64,000 bases of DNA from Burkholderia cepacia (lineage in GTDB: Bacteria > Pseudomonadota > Gammaproteobacteria > Burkholderiales > Burkholderiaceae): contig NZ_CP013444.1 of assembly GCF_001718835.1 (NCBI RefSeq), positions 372,001 to 436,000 on the forward strand, given 5' to 3'. Made by a program: the position numbers and the translations under genes. Positions 33,943 to 42,610 of this stretch are shown here, in pieces (positions within the stretch are counted from its first letter, which is position 1; every line of letters starts with the position of its first letter). The notes beneath the pieces were generated by a model that saw only the letters and a list, made by a program, of their open reading frames with translations, did no database searches and was not told the DNA's origin.

Positions 33943-35039
33943 TCAAATCTGAAGTGCAACACTCTCGCCATCCGGTAATGTCCGCGAATGGCAAAGAGAA
34001 CGTACCAACAACTGCAACCTGAAGAACGTATGCGAATCGATTTCTGGCGGGACGAAGGCTTGAGCTTGCGGGCGATCGCCCGCAAGCTCAAGCGCGCGCC
34101 GTCGACGCTCAGTCGCGAGTTGGCCCGCAATACCCAATCCAACGGCCTGTACTGCCCGCGCGCCGCGCAGGCATCTCGCGACGCGCGCCGACAGGCTGGA
34201 CGGCCGGATCCGAAGCTCGCACCAGATTCGATCCTTTGGGGCCTCGTTCGTCGCTTGCTTTGCGAACGTCAGTGGTCGCCGCAGGAAATCGCCGGTACTC
34301 TGAAGCGTGTCTTTCCCGACGACCCGAGCCTGCACGTGTCCCACGAAACGATTTACAACGCCATCTACGCCCAGCCTCGCGGCGAGTTGCGCCGCGAACT
34401 GATTGCCTGCCTGCGCCAGCATCGCAACAAACGCCTGCCGCGATCGCGTGGCGCCGATCGGCGCGCGACGATTCCCGACATGATCAGCATCCACGTGCGT
34501 CCGCCCGAAATCGATGATCGCCTCATGCCGGGCCATTGGGAGGGCGACCTTATCAAGGGTGCCGAGAACAAATCGTCGGTGGCCGTGTTGGTCGAACGCA
34601 TGAGCCGCGCCGTCCTGCTGGCGAAGATGCCCGACGCGACGGCCGCTTCGGCGCTGGCCGCGTTCACGACCAAGCTGCAATCGCTCGTCGAACCGCTGCG
34701 CCAGACGCTGACCTACGATCAAGGTCGCGAGATGGCGCGACACGCCGAACTGAGCGCCGCGACCAATGTGCGCGTCTATTTCTGTGATCCGCACAGCCCT
34801 TGGCAACGCGGCACCTGCGAAAACACCAACGGCCTGCTGCGGCAGTACCTGCCAAAAGGCACTGATTTGTCCGTCTACTCTCAAGATGACCTCGACGCCA
34901 TTGCCGACAAACTCAATACCCGACCGCGCGCCACACTGAACTGGCACACCCCTCTGGAAATCCTTGCCCAAGTCCTGGCTAACCCCATAGACCGGCTTCC
35001 CGTTCAGTAACCCGCGAGGTGTTGCACTTCGCCCTTGAA
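33943..35039 (+). mobile_element. IS30-family insertion sequence
   Basis: About 1.1 kb with one transposase gene. The inverted ends share GAAGTGCAACAC (33951-33962, and inverted at 35019-35030), plus TCGC and an outer TCAA, giving imperfect repeats of about 27 bases. The exact outer boundary and target duplication cannot be fixed by eye. It is inserted between the STM2901-DUF1493 pair and the SymE-like gene. Confidence 0.8.
33988..35010 (+). CDS. IS30 family transposase
   Basis: 340 residues. The N-terminal HTH reads YQQLQPEERMRIDFWRDEGLSLRAIARKLKRAPSTLSREL. The DDE core is visible as GHWEGDLIKG, the Asp of LTYDQGREMARH, and the Glu of GTCENTNGLLRQYLPKGTDL, with spacing usual for IS30. The frame is intact and full length, so the element may be active. 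It is flanked by the matching inverted ends. Confidence 0.93.
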   Translation: MAKRTYQQLQPEERMRIDFWRDEGLSLRAIARKLKRAPSTLSRELARNTQSNGLYCPRAAQASRDARRQAGRPDPKLAPDSILWGLVRRLLCERQWSPQEIAGTLKRVFPDDPSLHVSHETIYNAIYAQPRGELRRELIACLRQHRNKRLPRSRGADRRATIPDMISIHVRPPEIDDRLMPGHWEGDLIKGAENKSSVAVLVERMSRAVLLAKMPDATAASALAAFTTKLQSLVEPLRQTLTYDQGREMARHAELSAATNVRVYFCDPHSPWQRGTCENTNGLLRQYLPKGTDLSVYSQDDLDAIADKLNTRPRATLNWHTPLEILAQVLANPIDRLPVQ

Positions 35040-35356
35040 ACCGCCCGCTGTTGCCTTGTGGCCGGAATTGCACATCAGTCTTGTGTCTTGCGCGTCCCTA
35101 TACCCTTCGGCCAATCCTGATCAACAATCCATTTTCAAGACGTCAGCGCAGCTAAACTGGTCTCGAAGCTTTGCTTCTCGATCATCGGCTGTTGAACGGA
35201 GTCCCCTTTGCACCGGTGATCGGAAAACCGTCGTGCCCAACAAGACGTAGCGAAGGGGGAAGGAAATTCACGACAGCAAAGAAGCGCGGGCCGGATGGGC
35301 GGCAACCCATACGACCCGCTGACCACAACCAACTCATACGTCCCGAGGAGTTGACC
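35040..35356 (+). other. Leader region upstream of the SymE-like gene
   Basis: No gene called. SymE-type toxins usually have long 5' leaders overlapped by a cis antisense RNA (SymR), and this 317-base interval is where one would be sought. GCTTTGCTTCTCGATCATCG and neighbouring purine-rich runs (GAAGGGGGAAGGAAA) are the only notable features. Confidence 0.35.
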
Positions 35357-35653
35357 ATGGCTGAAGCCAATAGTAAGTCACGTCCAAACAAGCGTAAACC
35401 GCGCAAGCCGAACACCGTGCTTGCGATGATCCTCCGCAGCACGCCTGACCGGCCCAGGAGAGGCTGGCCGTACATGCCGTGGATGAGCGTCATCGATGCC
35501 CACTTCAAGCTGTTCGGATTCGAACCGGGTGACCGCGTCTTCCTCGACATCAATCACAAGACCCGGCAAATCAGCATCACGCCTGACTACAGCCAGCTTG
35601 CGCAGCGAGAGCAGCCATACCATCAGCCTGTCGAACGAGCGGAAACGGCATAA
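35357..35653 (+). CDS. SymE-like type I toxin protein
   Basis: 98 residues from ATG 35357, preceded by CGAGGAG. A basic N-terminus (NKRKPRKP) is followed by MPWMSVIDAHFKLFGFEPGDRVFLDINHKTRQISITPDY, the AbrB-derived SymE core (a Trp-containing helix, then G-F-x-x-G-D-x-V strand, then a closing IxITP strand). SymE proteins are SOS-induced RNA-degrading or nucleoid-binding toxins in Enterobacteria. Burkholderia carries many paralogues near VgrG/IS-rich sites. No LexA box was recognised here. Confidence 0.65.
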   Translation: MAEANSKSRPNKRKPRKPNTVLAMILRSTPDRPRRGWPYMPWMSVIDAHFKLFGFEPGDRVFLDINHKTRQISITPDYSQLAQREQPYHQPVERAETA

Positions 35654-36039
35654 ACAACAACGACCGCTTCGCGCGGCCCTTGTTGCTGGATTGCCGGTTT
35701 TGCACGAACGCGACTGACCGCCGGGGCGCTATCGCCCTGGCCCTTGCCACGGATGCTGCGGAGCGTGCCGACCGTTATCGTTAACAACTGTCATGGCCGC
35801 AAGGGCTTTGAAGCAGCAATGCGCATGTCGAAACAATCGAATGGATTCGCTCAACGGCAGTGCATGGGCTTCCCAACGATTCCCGCCGCCCCCCATTTGA
35901 TGATCAAACCGCAAGACCTAGTGCATAGATATCGTTTGCCGCGGCCTTAATGACTATCGACAATCGTGGCTTGAATTCGTCGCCGGCGCGTCAGAAAAGC
36001 GCACCGCCGGCCGCCATCCGCCCCCGAGCCCACGACGAC
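35654..36039 (+). repeat. Intergenic region including the intact copy of the duplicated leader
   Basis: 35654-35897 shows no gene. From about 35898 the sequence repeats the 32298-32440 segment (TGCATAGATATCGTTTGCCG, then CGGCGCGT and GCACCGCCGGCCGCC) in the same orientation, at roughly 85-90% identity by eye. It is the promoter and leader of the aminotransferase gene. Confidence 0.7.
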
Positions 36040-37239
36040 ATGTACGCGTTCACTCCCTCATTCCAGAATCCCGCCGGCTCGCCGATCCGCGAACTGTTCA
36101 AGTACCTGTCCGAACCGGGCATGATTTCCTTCGCGGGCGGCTATCCGGCCAGCGACCTGTTCGACGTCGACGGCCTGAACGCGGCCGCCGGGCGCGCGTA
36201 TGCGCAGCCCGTGCGCTGCCTGCAATACGGCCCGACCGACGGCCTCGCCGAACTGAAGCAGCAACTGATCGCGCTGATGGCGCGTCGCGGCGTGGCATGC
36301 ACGGCAGCCGAGCTGCTCGTCACGACCGGTTCGCAGCAGGGGCTCGACCTGCTGCTGCGCGTGATGGTGTCGCCCGGCGACCTCGTGCTGACCGAGCAGC
36401 CGGCCTATCCGGCGACGCTGCAGGCGATGCGTCTGCAGCAGGCGCGCATCGTGACGATTCCGGTCGACGGCGCGGGGCTCGACGTCGACCGCCTCGACGC
36501 GTTGCTGGCCGCGGGCACGATCGCGCAGCCGAAGCTGCTCTACACGGTCCCGACCTTCGCGAACCCGACGGGCGCGACGCTCACGCGCGAACGACGGCTG
36601 AAGCTGCTGCGTCTCGCGGTGCAATACCGCTTCCTGATCGTCGAGGACGATCCGTACGGCGACCTGCGTTTCGCGGGCGAAGCCGTGCCGTCGATGCTTG
36701 CGCTGGCCGACGAAGTGGACGGCGCACGCGACTGGATCGTGCATTTCGCGAGCCTGTCGAAGATCGTCGCGCCGGGGCTGCGCGTGGGCTGGACGATCGC
36801 GCCGGCCGAGATCGCGCGCCGCTGCGTGATCGCGAAGCAGACGGTCGATCTGTGCAGCACGCCGTGGACGCAGGCGGCCGCCGCCGAATATCTGGCCGAC
36901 GGCGCGCTCGAACGTCATCTGCCGCGCATCACGGCCGCCTATCAGCGCAAGTGCGATGCGATGTGCGACGCATTGCGCGACGGCCTGGGCGATGCGATCG
37001 AATTCCATCGTCCCGAAGGCGGGATGTTCGTGTGGGCGCGGATCGGCGCGGTGTCGTCGGCGCAACTTCTACAGCGCGCGATCGCGAACAAGATCGTGTT
37101 CGTGCCGGGCAAGGCGTTCTTCGCGGACAACGTCGACGCGGCGTCGCTGCGCCTGTCGTTCGCCGCGCCGGACGTCGATGCGATCCGGGAAGGCGTCGCG
37201 CGCCTCGTGCGCGCGTATGGAGCGGCGCTGGCCGCGTGA
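36040..37239 (+). CDS. PLP-dependent aminotransferase, class I/II (2-aminoadipate/MocR-domain type)
   Basis: 399 residues. The N-terminus, PAGSPIRELFKYLSEPGMISFAGGYPASDLFD, is typical of LysN-like fold-type-I aminotransferases. YTVPTFANPTG holds the cofactor Asn/Tyr region. EDDPYGDLRF holds the PLP-pyridine Asp. SLSKIVAPGLRVGW contains the Schiff-base Lys, and LRLSFA supplies the substrate carboxylate Arg. An upstream ATG at 35950 adds 30 residues but is not conserved in the decayed copy, whereas ATG 36040 is. 2-Aminoadipate or aromatic/branched amino acids are plausible substrates; a link with hglS in this window is only a suggestion. A partial duplicate is at 32298-32700. Confidence 0.85.
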   Translation: MYAFTPSFQNPAGSPIRELFKYLSEPGMISFAGGYPASDLFDVDGLNAAAGRAYAQPVRCLQYGPTDGLAELKQQLIALMARRGVACTAAELLVTTGSQQGLDLLLRVMVSPGDLVLTEQPAYPATLQAMRLQQARIVTIPVDGAGLDVDRLDALLAAGTIAQPKLLYTVPTFANPTGATLTRERRLKLLRLAVQYRFLIVEDDPYGDLRFAGEAVPSMLALADEVDGARDWIVHFASLSKIVAPGLRVGWTIAPAEIARRCVIAKQTVDLCSTPWTQAAAAEYLADGALERHLPRITAAYQRKCDAMCDALRDGLGDAIEFHRPEGGMFVWARIGAVSSAQLLQRAIANKIVFVPGKAFFADNVDAASLRLSFAAPDVDAIREGVARLVRAYGAALAA

Positions 37240-37259
37240 GGATGAGGAGACCTATATCG

Positions 37260-37448
37260 ATGAACACGACCGTCAATGCAACCGCATGGTTGGATGAAGC
37301 ACCGGGCATGGCCGACGTCCGGCCGGTCGCGCACCTGTCGTCGCAGATCAGCGCCGGCCCCGAATACGTCGTCGAAGTGCTCGGGCGATTCGGCGTCGAA
37401 CACGCGGAGGCGTCCGACATGGCGCCGGTCGTCCTCGGCTACAACTGA
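37260..37448 (+). CDS. Small protein of unknown function downstream of the aminotransferase
   Basis: 62 residues (MNTTVNATAWLDEAPGMADV ... HLSSQISAGPEYVVEVLGRF ... EASDMAPVVLGYN). The ATG follows GAGGAG and lies 20 bases after the aminotransferase stop, so it is probably co-transcribed. It has no membrane segment or Cys. It could be a small partner of the aminotransferase or a peptide substrate. The family is not recognised. Confidence 0.5.
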   Translation: MNTTVNATAWLDEAPGMADVRPVAHLSSQISAGPEYVVEVLGRFGVEHAEASDMAPVVLGYN

Positions 37449-37504
37449 GCAACCGGTCGCGGACGGAACGGTTAAGCTTGCACGATCGACGCCGTACATC
37501 GTCC

Positions 37505-38104
37505 ATGTCCGACTCCGCCACCGAATCGCTTCAATCTACCTACGACCGCCTCTGGTCCTGCCTCGAATCCGGCGTGAGCGCGCAGCGTTCGCCGTTCACG
37601 ATGCTGCAGGCCGCGACGCTCGGTATCGACGGCGCGCCGAAGGTGCGCACGATCGTGTTGCGTCAGGTGCGCCGCGCGGGCCACGTGCTGTCGTTTCATA
37701 CCGATGTGCGCTCGGAGAAAGTCGCGGAGCTGCGCCGCGATCCGCGCATCGCGCTCGTCGCCAGCGATCTCGATGCGCTCGTGCAGATTCGCGTGGAGGG
37801 CGTTGCATCGGTCTGCGACGACGAAGCGCAACGCCGCTCGATCTGGCAATCGAGTCGCCCGCATACGCTGCTGCTGTATCGCGCACCGTTGCCGCCGGGC
37901 ACGCCGGTCGCGACGCCGGCCGACGCGCACCCGCCAACCGACGCGGGCCCGATGACGGCAGACGACGGCTACGCGAATTTCTGCCTGATCCACGTGACGG
38001 CGACGCGTATCGATTTTCTCGATCTCGCGCCTTCAGAAGGGCATCGCCGCGCGATATTCGACCTGCATGCAGGCGGCTGCGACGGCCGCTGGGTCGCACC
38101 CTGA
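37505..38104 (+). CDS. Pyridoxamine 5'-phosphate oxidase-like FMN-binding protein
   Basis: 199 residues. The FMN split-barrel pattern is present: RSPFTMLQAATLGIDGAPKVRTIVLRQVRRAGHVLSFHTDVRSEKVAELRRDPRIALV, then a zinc-free C-terminal IDFLDLAPSEGHRRAIFD. True PNPOx enzymes end with a longer RLSPRR-type motif, which is absent, so this is the broader Alr4036-like group (as seen beside PLP enzymes). It starts at ATG 37505, 56 bases after the small gene. A flavin reductase or pyridoxal-salvage role is possible. Confidence 0.75.
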   Translation: MSDSATESLQSTYDRLWSCLESGVSAQRSPFTMLQAATLGIDGAPKVRTIVLRQVRRAGHVLSFHTDVRSEKVAELRRDPRIALVASDLDALVQIRVEGVASVCDDEAQRRSIWQSSRPHTLLLYRAPLPPGTPVATPADAHPPTDAGPMTADDGYANFCLIHVTATRIDFLDLAPSEGHRRAIFDLHAGGCDGRWVAP

Positions 38105-38145
38105 CGCAAGCAAGCGCGCGTGCCGTCGCCAGCCCGACTCAAGAC

Positions 38146-39039
38146 TCAAGGCCGCCCATCCTGCGCCGCCTGCGCGGTCATCCACTCGCGCATCACGACG
38201 ATGGCGTCGTCATCGCGCCGCTCGGCCGGATACACGAGATAGAACCCCACCGACAGCGGAAACGCGAAGTCGAACGGCTTGCACAGCCGGCCGGCGGCGA
38301 TGTCGCGCTCGACGAGCGGATCGGTGGCGAGCGCGATGCCCTGGCCGGCGACGGCCGCATCGATCGCGAGCGACGTCTGGTTGAAGCGCAGCCCCTTGTG
38401 CGGATCGACGTCGACGGGCGCCGGCATCGCGGCGAGGAACTCGGGCCACAGGTCGTGCGCGTCATGCAGCAGCACGTGGCTTGCAAGCGCGCGCGGCGAC
38501 GCCGGCGCGGCCAGCAGCGCGGGGCTGCACACGGCACACACGTCGAGCGGGAACAGCGCATGCGTGGCGAGATGCTTGCCGAACGGCGGCTTGCCGTAAC
38601 GGATCGCGAGATCGACGCCGTCGTGGCGGAACGTCGCGATCTGCGGGTCGGCGATCACGCGCACGTCGTAGTCGGGGTGCGCGTCGGTGAACTGCGCGAG
38701 CCGCGGGATCAGCCACTTCGACGCGAACGACGGCGTCGTGCTGATGGTCAGCGCCGCGCGCCGCTTCACGAGCTTGTCGGTCGCGTCGGCGATCGCGTGC
38801 AGCGCGCGCTGCACGTCGGAGAAATACGCGGCGCCGTCGTGCGTCAGCGCGAGGCCGCGCGGCAGGCGTTCGAACAGCTTCAGGCCGAGCACGTCCTCGA
38901 GGTGGCGCACCTGCTGCGCGACGGCGCCCTGCGTGACGCCGATCTCGTCGGCGGCGGCGCGGAAATTGAGGTGCCGCGCGGACACTTCGAACGCGCGAAG
39001 CGCATTCAGCGGCGGCAGGCGGGAGGGGCGGGGCGGCAT
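38146..39039 (-). CDS. LysR-family transcriptional regulator (GcvA-like)
   Basis: 297 residues. The HTH is LPPLNALRAFEVSARHLNFRAAADEIGVTQGAVAQQVRHLEDVLGLKLFERLPRGLALT, and the effector domain has TISTTPSFASKWLIPRLAQFTDAHPDYDVRV and DLAIRYGKPPFG. It is divergent from the SDR gene at 39174 with a 134-base interval, which is the likely regulated unit. The effector is unknown. Confidence 0.88.
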   Translation of the reverse strand: MPPRPSRLPPLNALRAFEVSARHLNFRAAADEIGVTQGAVAQQVRHLEDVLGLKLFERLPRGLALTHDGAAYFSDVQRALHAIADATDKLVKRRAALTISTTPSFASKWLIPRLAQFTDAHPDYDVRVIADPQIATFRHDGVDLAIRYGKPPFGKHLATHALFPLDVCAVCSPALLAAPASPRALASHVLLHDAHDLWPEFLAAMPAPVDVDPHKGLRFNQTSLAIDAAVAGQGIALATDPLVERDIAAGRLCKPFDFAFPLSVGFYLVYPAERRDDDAIVVMREWMTAQAAQDGRP

Positions 39040-39173
39040 CGTCAGGCTGTAGAAAAACTATCGGCTGGAGGCAGAAATACTGGTTCGACAGTCGGTATCG
39101 ATGCGCCTACATTACCACCATGGCGCGCCGAACGGCGGCTGCGCGGCGGCAGGATTCGAATGAGGAGCAGATC

Positions 39174-39878
39174 GTGACTGTAGAAAAAGTGGCGTTGATC
39201 ACGGCGGCGGGCAAGGGCATGGGCGCGGCGATCGCGCGCGAACTGGCGGCGACGGGCTATCGCGTCGCGCTGATGTCGCCGTCGGGCAGCGCGGTGGCGC
39301 TCGGCGAGGAACTGGGCGGATTCGGTATCCAGGGCTCGGTGACGGAAGAAGCCGACATCGACCGGCTGGTGCAGGAAACGCTCGCGCGCTACGGCCGCAT
39401 CGATGCGGTCGTGAACAACACCGGGCATCCGCCGAAGGGCGAGCTGCTGGCGATCACCGACGACAACTGGCATGCCGGGCTCGACCTGATCCTGCTGAAC
39501 GTGGTGCGCGTGATGCGCCGCGTGACGCCGATTTTCCAGAAGCAGGGCGGCGGCGCGGTGGTCAACATCTCGAGCTTCGCGGCGGACGCGCCCGAGCAGC
39601 CGATGCCCGTTTCGTCGGCACTGCGCGCGGCGCTGAGCGCATGGACGCGTCTTTACGCGGAACGTTATGCGGCGGAGCACATCCGGATGAACGCGGTGCT
39701 GCCGGGCTTCATCGACAGCTGGCCGGAAACGCCGGAGATCGTCGCACGCATCCCGGCCGGCCGCTTCGGCAAGACCGGCGAGATCGCGAAGACGGTCGCG
39801 TTCCTGCTGTCCGACGGCGCGGGCTACATCACCGGGCAGAACATTCGCGTCGACGGCGCGATCGTCAAGGCGCTCTGA
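39174..39878 (+). CDS. SDR-family protein lacking the catalytic Tyr and Lys
   Basis: 234 residues from GTG 39174, with GAGGAG upstream. ITAAGKGMGAAIARELAATGY is the TGxxxGxG-type cofactor motif, VVNNTGHPP matches NNAG, and NISSFAAD carries the Ser. The C-terminus is canonical (RMNAVLPGFIDSWP, AFLLSDGAGYITGQNIRVDGAI). At the active site the usual YxxSK is replaced by MPVSSALRAALSAW, so both the Tyr and the Lys are missing. It may be a binding or regulatory protein, or an enzyme of altered mechanism. It is divergent from a LysR gene. Confidence 0.82.
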   Translation: MTVEKVALITAAGKGMGAAIARELAATGYRVALMSPSGSAVALGEELGGFGIQGSVTEEADIDRLVQETLARYGRIDAVVNNTGHPPKGELLAITDDNWHAGLDLILLNVVRVMRRVTPIFQKQGGGAVVNISSFAADAPEQPMPVSSALRAALSAWTRLYAERYAAEHIRMNAVLPGFIDSWPETPEIVARIPAGRFGKTGEIAKTVAFLLSDGAGYITGQNIRVDGAIVKAL

Positions 39879-40064
39879 GCGCCGGCGGCGGGCGCGTCCG
39901 TTCCGGGCCGCCCGCCGTCGCACAGCACGGCATCGCATCGCGCCTGCGCGTGCTACAAAACCGTACAAAGCAGACAAATCCGGGATACATCAGACCTTTC
40001 CAATTGCCTACGCCGCCGTACCGATCGCGCGGCATGTCCAATTTCGGAAAGGAGGATGTAGAAC

Positions 40065-41342
40065 ATGTCTTCCACACCGTTTTCCCCGATGCGTCGCCAC
40101 CTGCTTGCCACGTCCGTGGCCGCCGGGGTCGCGGCGATGCTGCCCACGGCGCTGCACGCCGCGACCGGCGCGAGCGGCATACGCCCGTTCACCGCGCACA
40201 TTCCCGACGAAGCCGTCGCCGACCTGCGCCGCCGCATCGCGGCCACACGCTGGCCGGGACGCGAGACCGTCGCCGACGAATCGCAGGGTGTGCGGCTGGC
40301 GCGCATGCAGGCGCTGCTGCGCTACTGGGGCACCGATTACGACTGGCGCAAGGGCGAGGCGCGCCTGAACGGATTCCCGATGTTCATCACGGAAATCGAC
40401 GGGCTCGACATTCATTTCATCCACGTGCGCTCGCGGCACGAGAACGCGATGCCGATGATCATGACGCACGGCTGGCCCGGTTCGATCTTCGAGTTGCTGA
40501 AGGCGATCGGCCCGCTGACCGACCCGACCGCGCACGGCGCGAGCGCTGACGATGCGTTCCATGTCGTCGTGCCGTCGTTGCCGGGCTTCGGCTTCTCGGG
40601 CCGGCCGACGCAGACCGGCTGGGGTTCCGACCACATCGCGCGCGCGTGGGGCGAGCTGATGGCACGGCTCGGTTATACGCGCTTCGTGTCGCAGGGCGGC
40701 GACTGCGGCTCGGTGATCTCGCACCGGATGGCGATGCAGCGCGTGCAGGGCCTGGCCGGGATTCACGTGAACATGCCGGCGACGGTGCCGCCGGATATCG
40801 CGACGCTGCTCGCAACCGATGCGCCCGTGCCGCCGTCGCTGTCGCCGAAGGAGAAGGCCGCGTACGAGAAGCTCGCGACGTTCTATCGCGACAACTGCGG
40901 TTACTCGGCGATGATGGTCACGCGCCCGCAGACGGTCGGCTATGCGCTCGCCGATTCACCGTCGGGGCAGGCCGCGTGGATGTATGACAAGATTTCGCAG
41001 TGGACGTACAGCGGCGGCGTGCCCGAGCGTTCGATCCCGCGCGACGAGATTCTCGACGACATCTCGCTGTACTGGCTGACGAACACCGCGACGTCCGCCG
41101 CGCAGATCTACTGGGAGGATCACTCGAACAACTTCAACGCGGTGGATATCGCGTTGCCGGCCGCGATCACGGTGTTTCCGGGCGAGATCTACCAGGCGCC
41201 GCGCAGCTGGGCCGAGCGCAGCTATCACAACCTGATCTACTTCAACGAAGTCGACAAGGGCGGGCATTTCGCGGCGTGGGAAGAGCCGGAGTTGTTCGCG
41301 CGTGAAGTGCGTGCCGGGTTCCGGCCGCTGCGCCGCGCGTAG
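40065..41342 (+). CDS. Exported epoxide hydrolase-like alpha/beta hydrolase with N-terminal EHN domain
   Basis: 425 residues. A twin-arginine-like signal is present at the start (SPMRRHLLATSVAAGVAAML ... ALHA). IRPFTAHIPDEAVADLRRRIAATRWPG is the epoxide-hydrolase N-terminal (EHN) domain. The catalytic fold shows THGWPGSIFELLKAI (oxyanion loop), FSGRPTQTGWG, the nucleophile Asp in VSQGGDCGSVISHRM, and the late His in VDKGGHFAAWEEPELF. The family opens epoxides or hydrolyses related substrates. GGAGG precedes the ATG. It heads a series with a second exported hydrolase and cytochrome P460. Confidence 0.85.
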   Translation: MSSTPFSPMRRHLLATSVAAGVAAMLPTALHAATGASGIRPFTAHIPDEAVADLRRRIAATRWPGRETVADESQGVRLARMQALLRYWGTDYDWRKGEARLNGFPMFITEIDGLDIHFIHVRSRHENAMPMIMTHGWPGSIFELLKAIGPLTDPTAHGASADDAFHVVVPSLPGFGFSGRPTQTGWGSDHIARAWGELMARLGYTRFVSQGGDCGSVISHRMAMQRVQGLAGIHVNMPATVPPDIATLLATDAPVPPSLSPKEKAAYEKLATFYRDNCGYSAMMVTRPQTVGYALADSPSGQAAWMYDKISQWTYSGGVPERSIPRDEILDDISLYWLTNTATSAAQIYWEDHSNNFNAVDIALPAAITVFPGEIYQAPRSWAERSYHNLIYFNEVDKGGHFAAWEEPELFAREVRAGFRPLRRA

Positions 41343-41569
41343 GGGCGTGGTCTGAAGGACGAACGCGAGCCTGCGCAAACACGGCTCGCGTTCGTCCGCA
41401 GGCGCCGCTTTGCGCAGGATTTTGAATCGATGTATGTCGTATTCGAACGCAGATACGTTGAGATACAAAGCGTCTGCGCGGTTCGGATATAAATCCGGTG
41501 AAGCGATTCCAGCGTGCCCGCCCAGTGCCGTGGGCCCAATCCTCAGCTATCGACCATGGAGAACGAGTC

Positions 41570-42610
41570 ATGCCCGAAACCGTGAACACCCGCCGCCGCC
41601 TGATCCTGGGTACGACGCTGGCGAGCCTTGCCGACCTGGGGCTCGGCAATCTCGCGCACGCGCAAGCGGCGCCCGATGCGTCGCCGACGCCGCGTGCGGC
41701 CGGCGGCGGCGCGTCGTTGGGCACGATCCACCAGATCGACGCGGGCGTGCTCAACGTCGGGTATGCGGACCTCGGGCCGAAGAGCGGCCCGGCCGTGTTC
41801 CTGCTGCACGGCTGGCCGTACGACATCCACAGCTATGCGGAAGTCGCGCCGCTGCTCGTCGCGGCCGGCTATCGCGTGATCGTGCCTTACCTGCGCGGCT
41901 ACGGGTCGACGACGTTCCGCTCGGCCGACACGGTGCGCAACGGCCAGCAGGCCGTGACGGCCGTCGACATCATCGCGCTGATGGATGCGCTGAAGATCGA
42001 CCGCGCGGTGTTCGGCGGCTACGACTGGGGGGCGCGCACGGCCGACATCATCGCGGCGCTGTGGCCGCAGCGCGTGAAGGCGCTGGTGTCGGTGAGCGGC
42101 TACCTGATCGGCAGCCAGGAGGCGAACCGCAAGCCGCTGCCGCCGCAGGCCGAATTCCAGTGGTGGTATCAGTTCTACTTCACGACCGAGCGTGGCGCGC
42201 TGGGCTACGCCGCGAACCGCGATGCGTTCAACAAGCTGATCTGGCAACTCGCGTCGCCGAAATGGCCGTTCTCCGACGAAACCTACGCGCGCACGGCCGC
42301 CTCGTTCCAGAACCCCGATCACGTGGCCGTCGTGATCCACAACTATCGCTGGCGTCTCGGGCTCGCGAAGGGCGAGGCGCAATACGACGATATCGAACGG
42401 CGCCTGGCGGCCGGCCCGGCGATTACGGTACCGACGATCACGATGGAAGGCGACGCGAACGGCGCGCCGCATCCGGAGCCGGCCGCGTACGCGAAGAAGT
42501 TCACCGGCAAGTACCAGCACCGCACGATCACCGGCGGTATCGGCCACAACCTGCCGCAGGAAGCGCCGCAGGCGTTCGCGGATGCCATCCTGCAAGTGGA
42601 GCAACTGTGA
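41570..42610 (+). CDS. Exported alpha/beta hydrolase (epoxide/haloalkane hydrolase-like)
   Basis: 346 residues from ATG 41570. A Tat-like signal (NTRRRLILGTTLASLADLGL ... AHA) precedes the mature protein. The fold shows FLLHGWPYDIHSY (oxyanion), VIVPYLRGYGSTTF, the nucleophile elbow FGGYDWGARTADIIAAL with Asp as nucleophile, and the late His in TGGIGHNLPQEAPQAF. Its stop overlaps the ATG of the cytochrome P460 gene (gtgATG), so the two are translationally coupled. The substrate is unknown. Confidence 0.83.
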   Translation: MPETVNTRRRLILGTTLASLADLGLGNLAHAQAAPDASPTPRAAGGGASLGTIHQIDAGVLNVGYADLGPKSGPAVFLLHGWPYDIHSYAEVAPLLVAAGYRVIVPYLRGYGSTTFRSADTVRNGQQAVTAVDIIALMDALKIDRAVFGGYDWGARTADIIAALWPQRVKALVSVSGYLIGSQEANRKPLPPQAEFQWWYQFYFTTERGALGYAANRDAFNKLIWQLASPKWPFSDETYARTAASFQNPDHVAVVIHNYRWRLGLAKGEAQYDDIERRLAAGPAITVPTITMEGDANGAPHPEPAAYAKKFTGKYQHRTITGGIGHNLPQEAPQAFADAILQVEQL

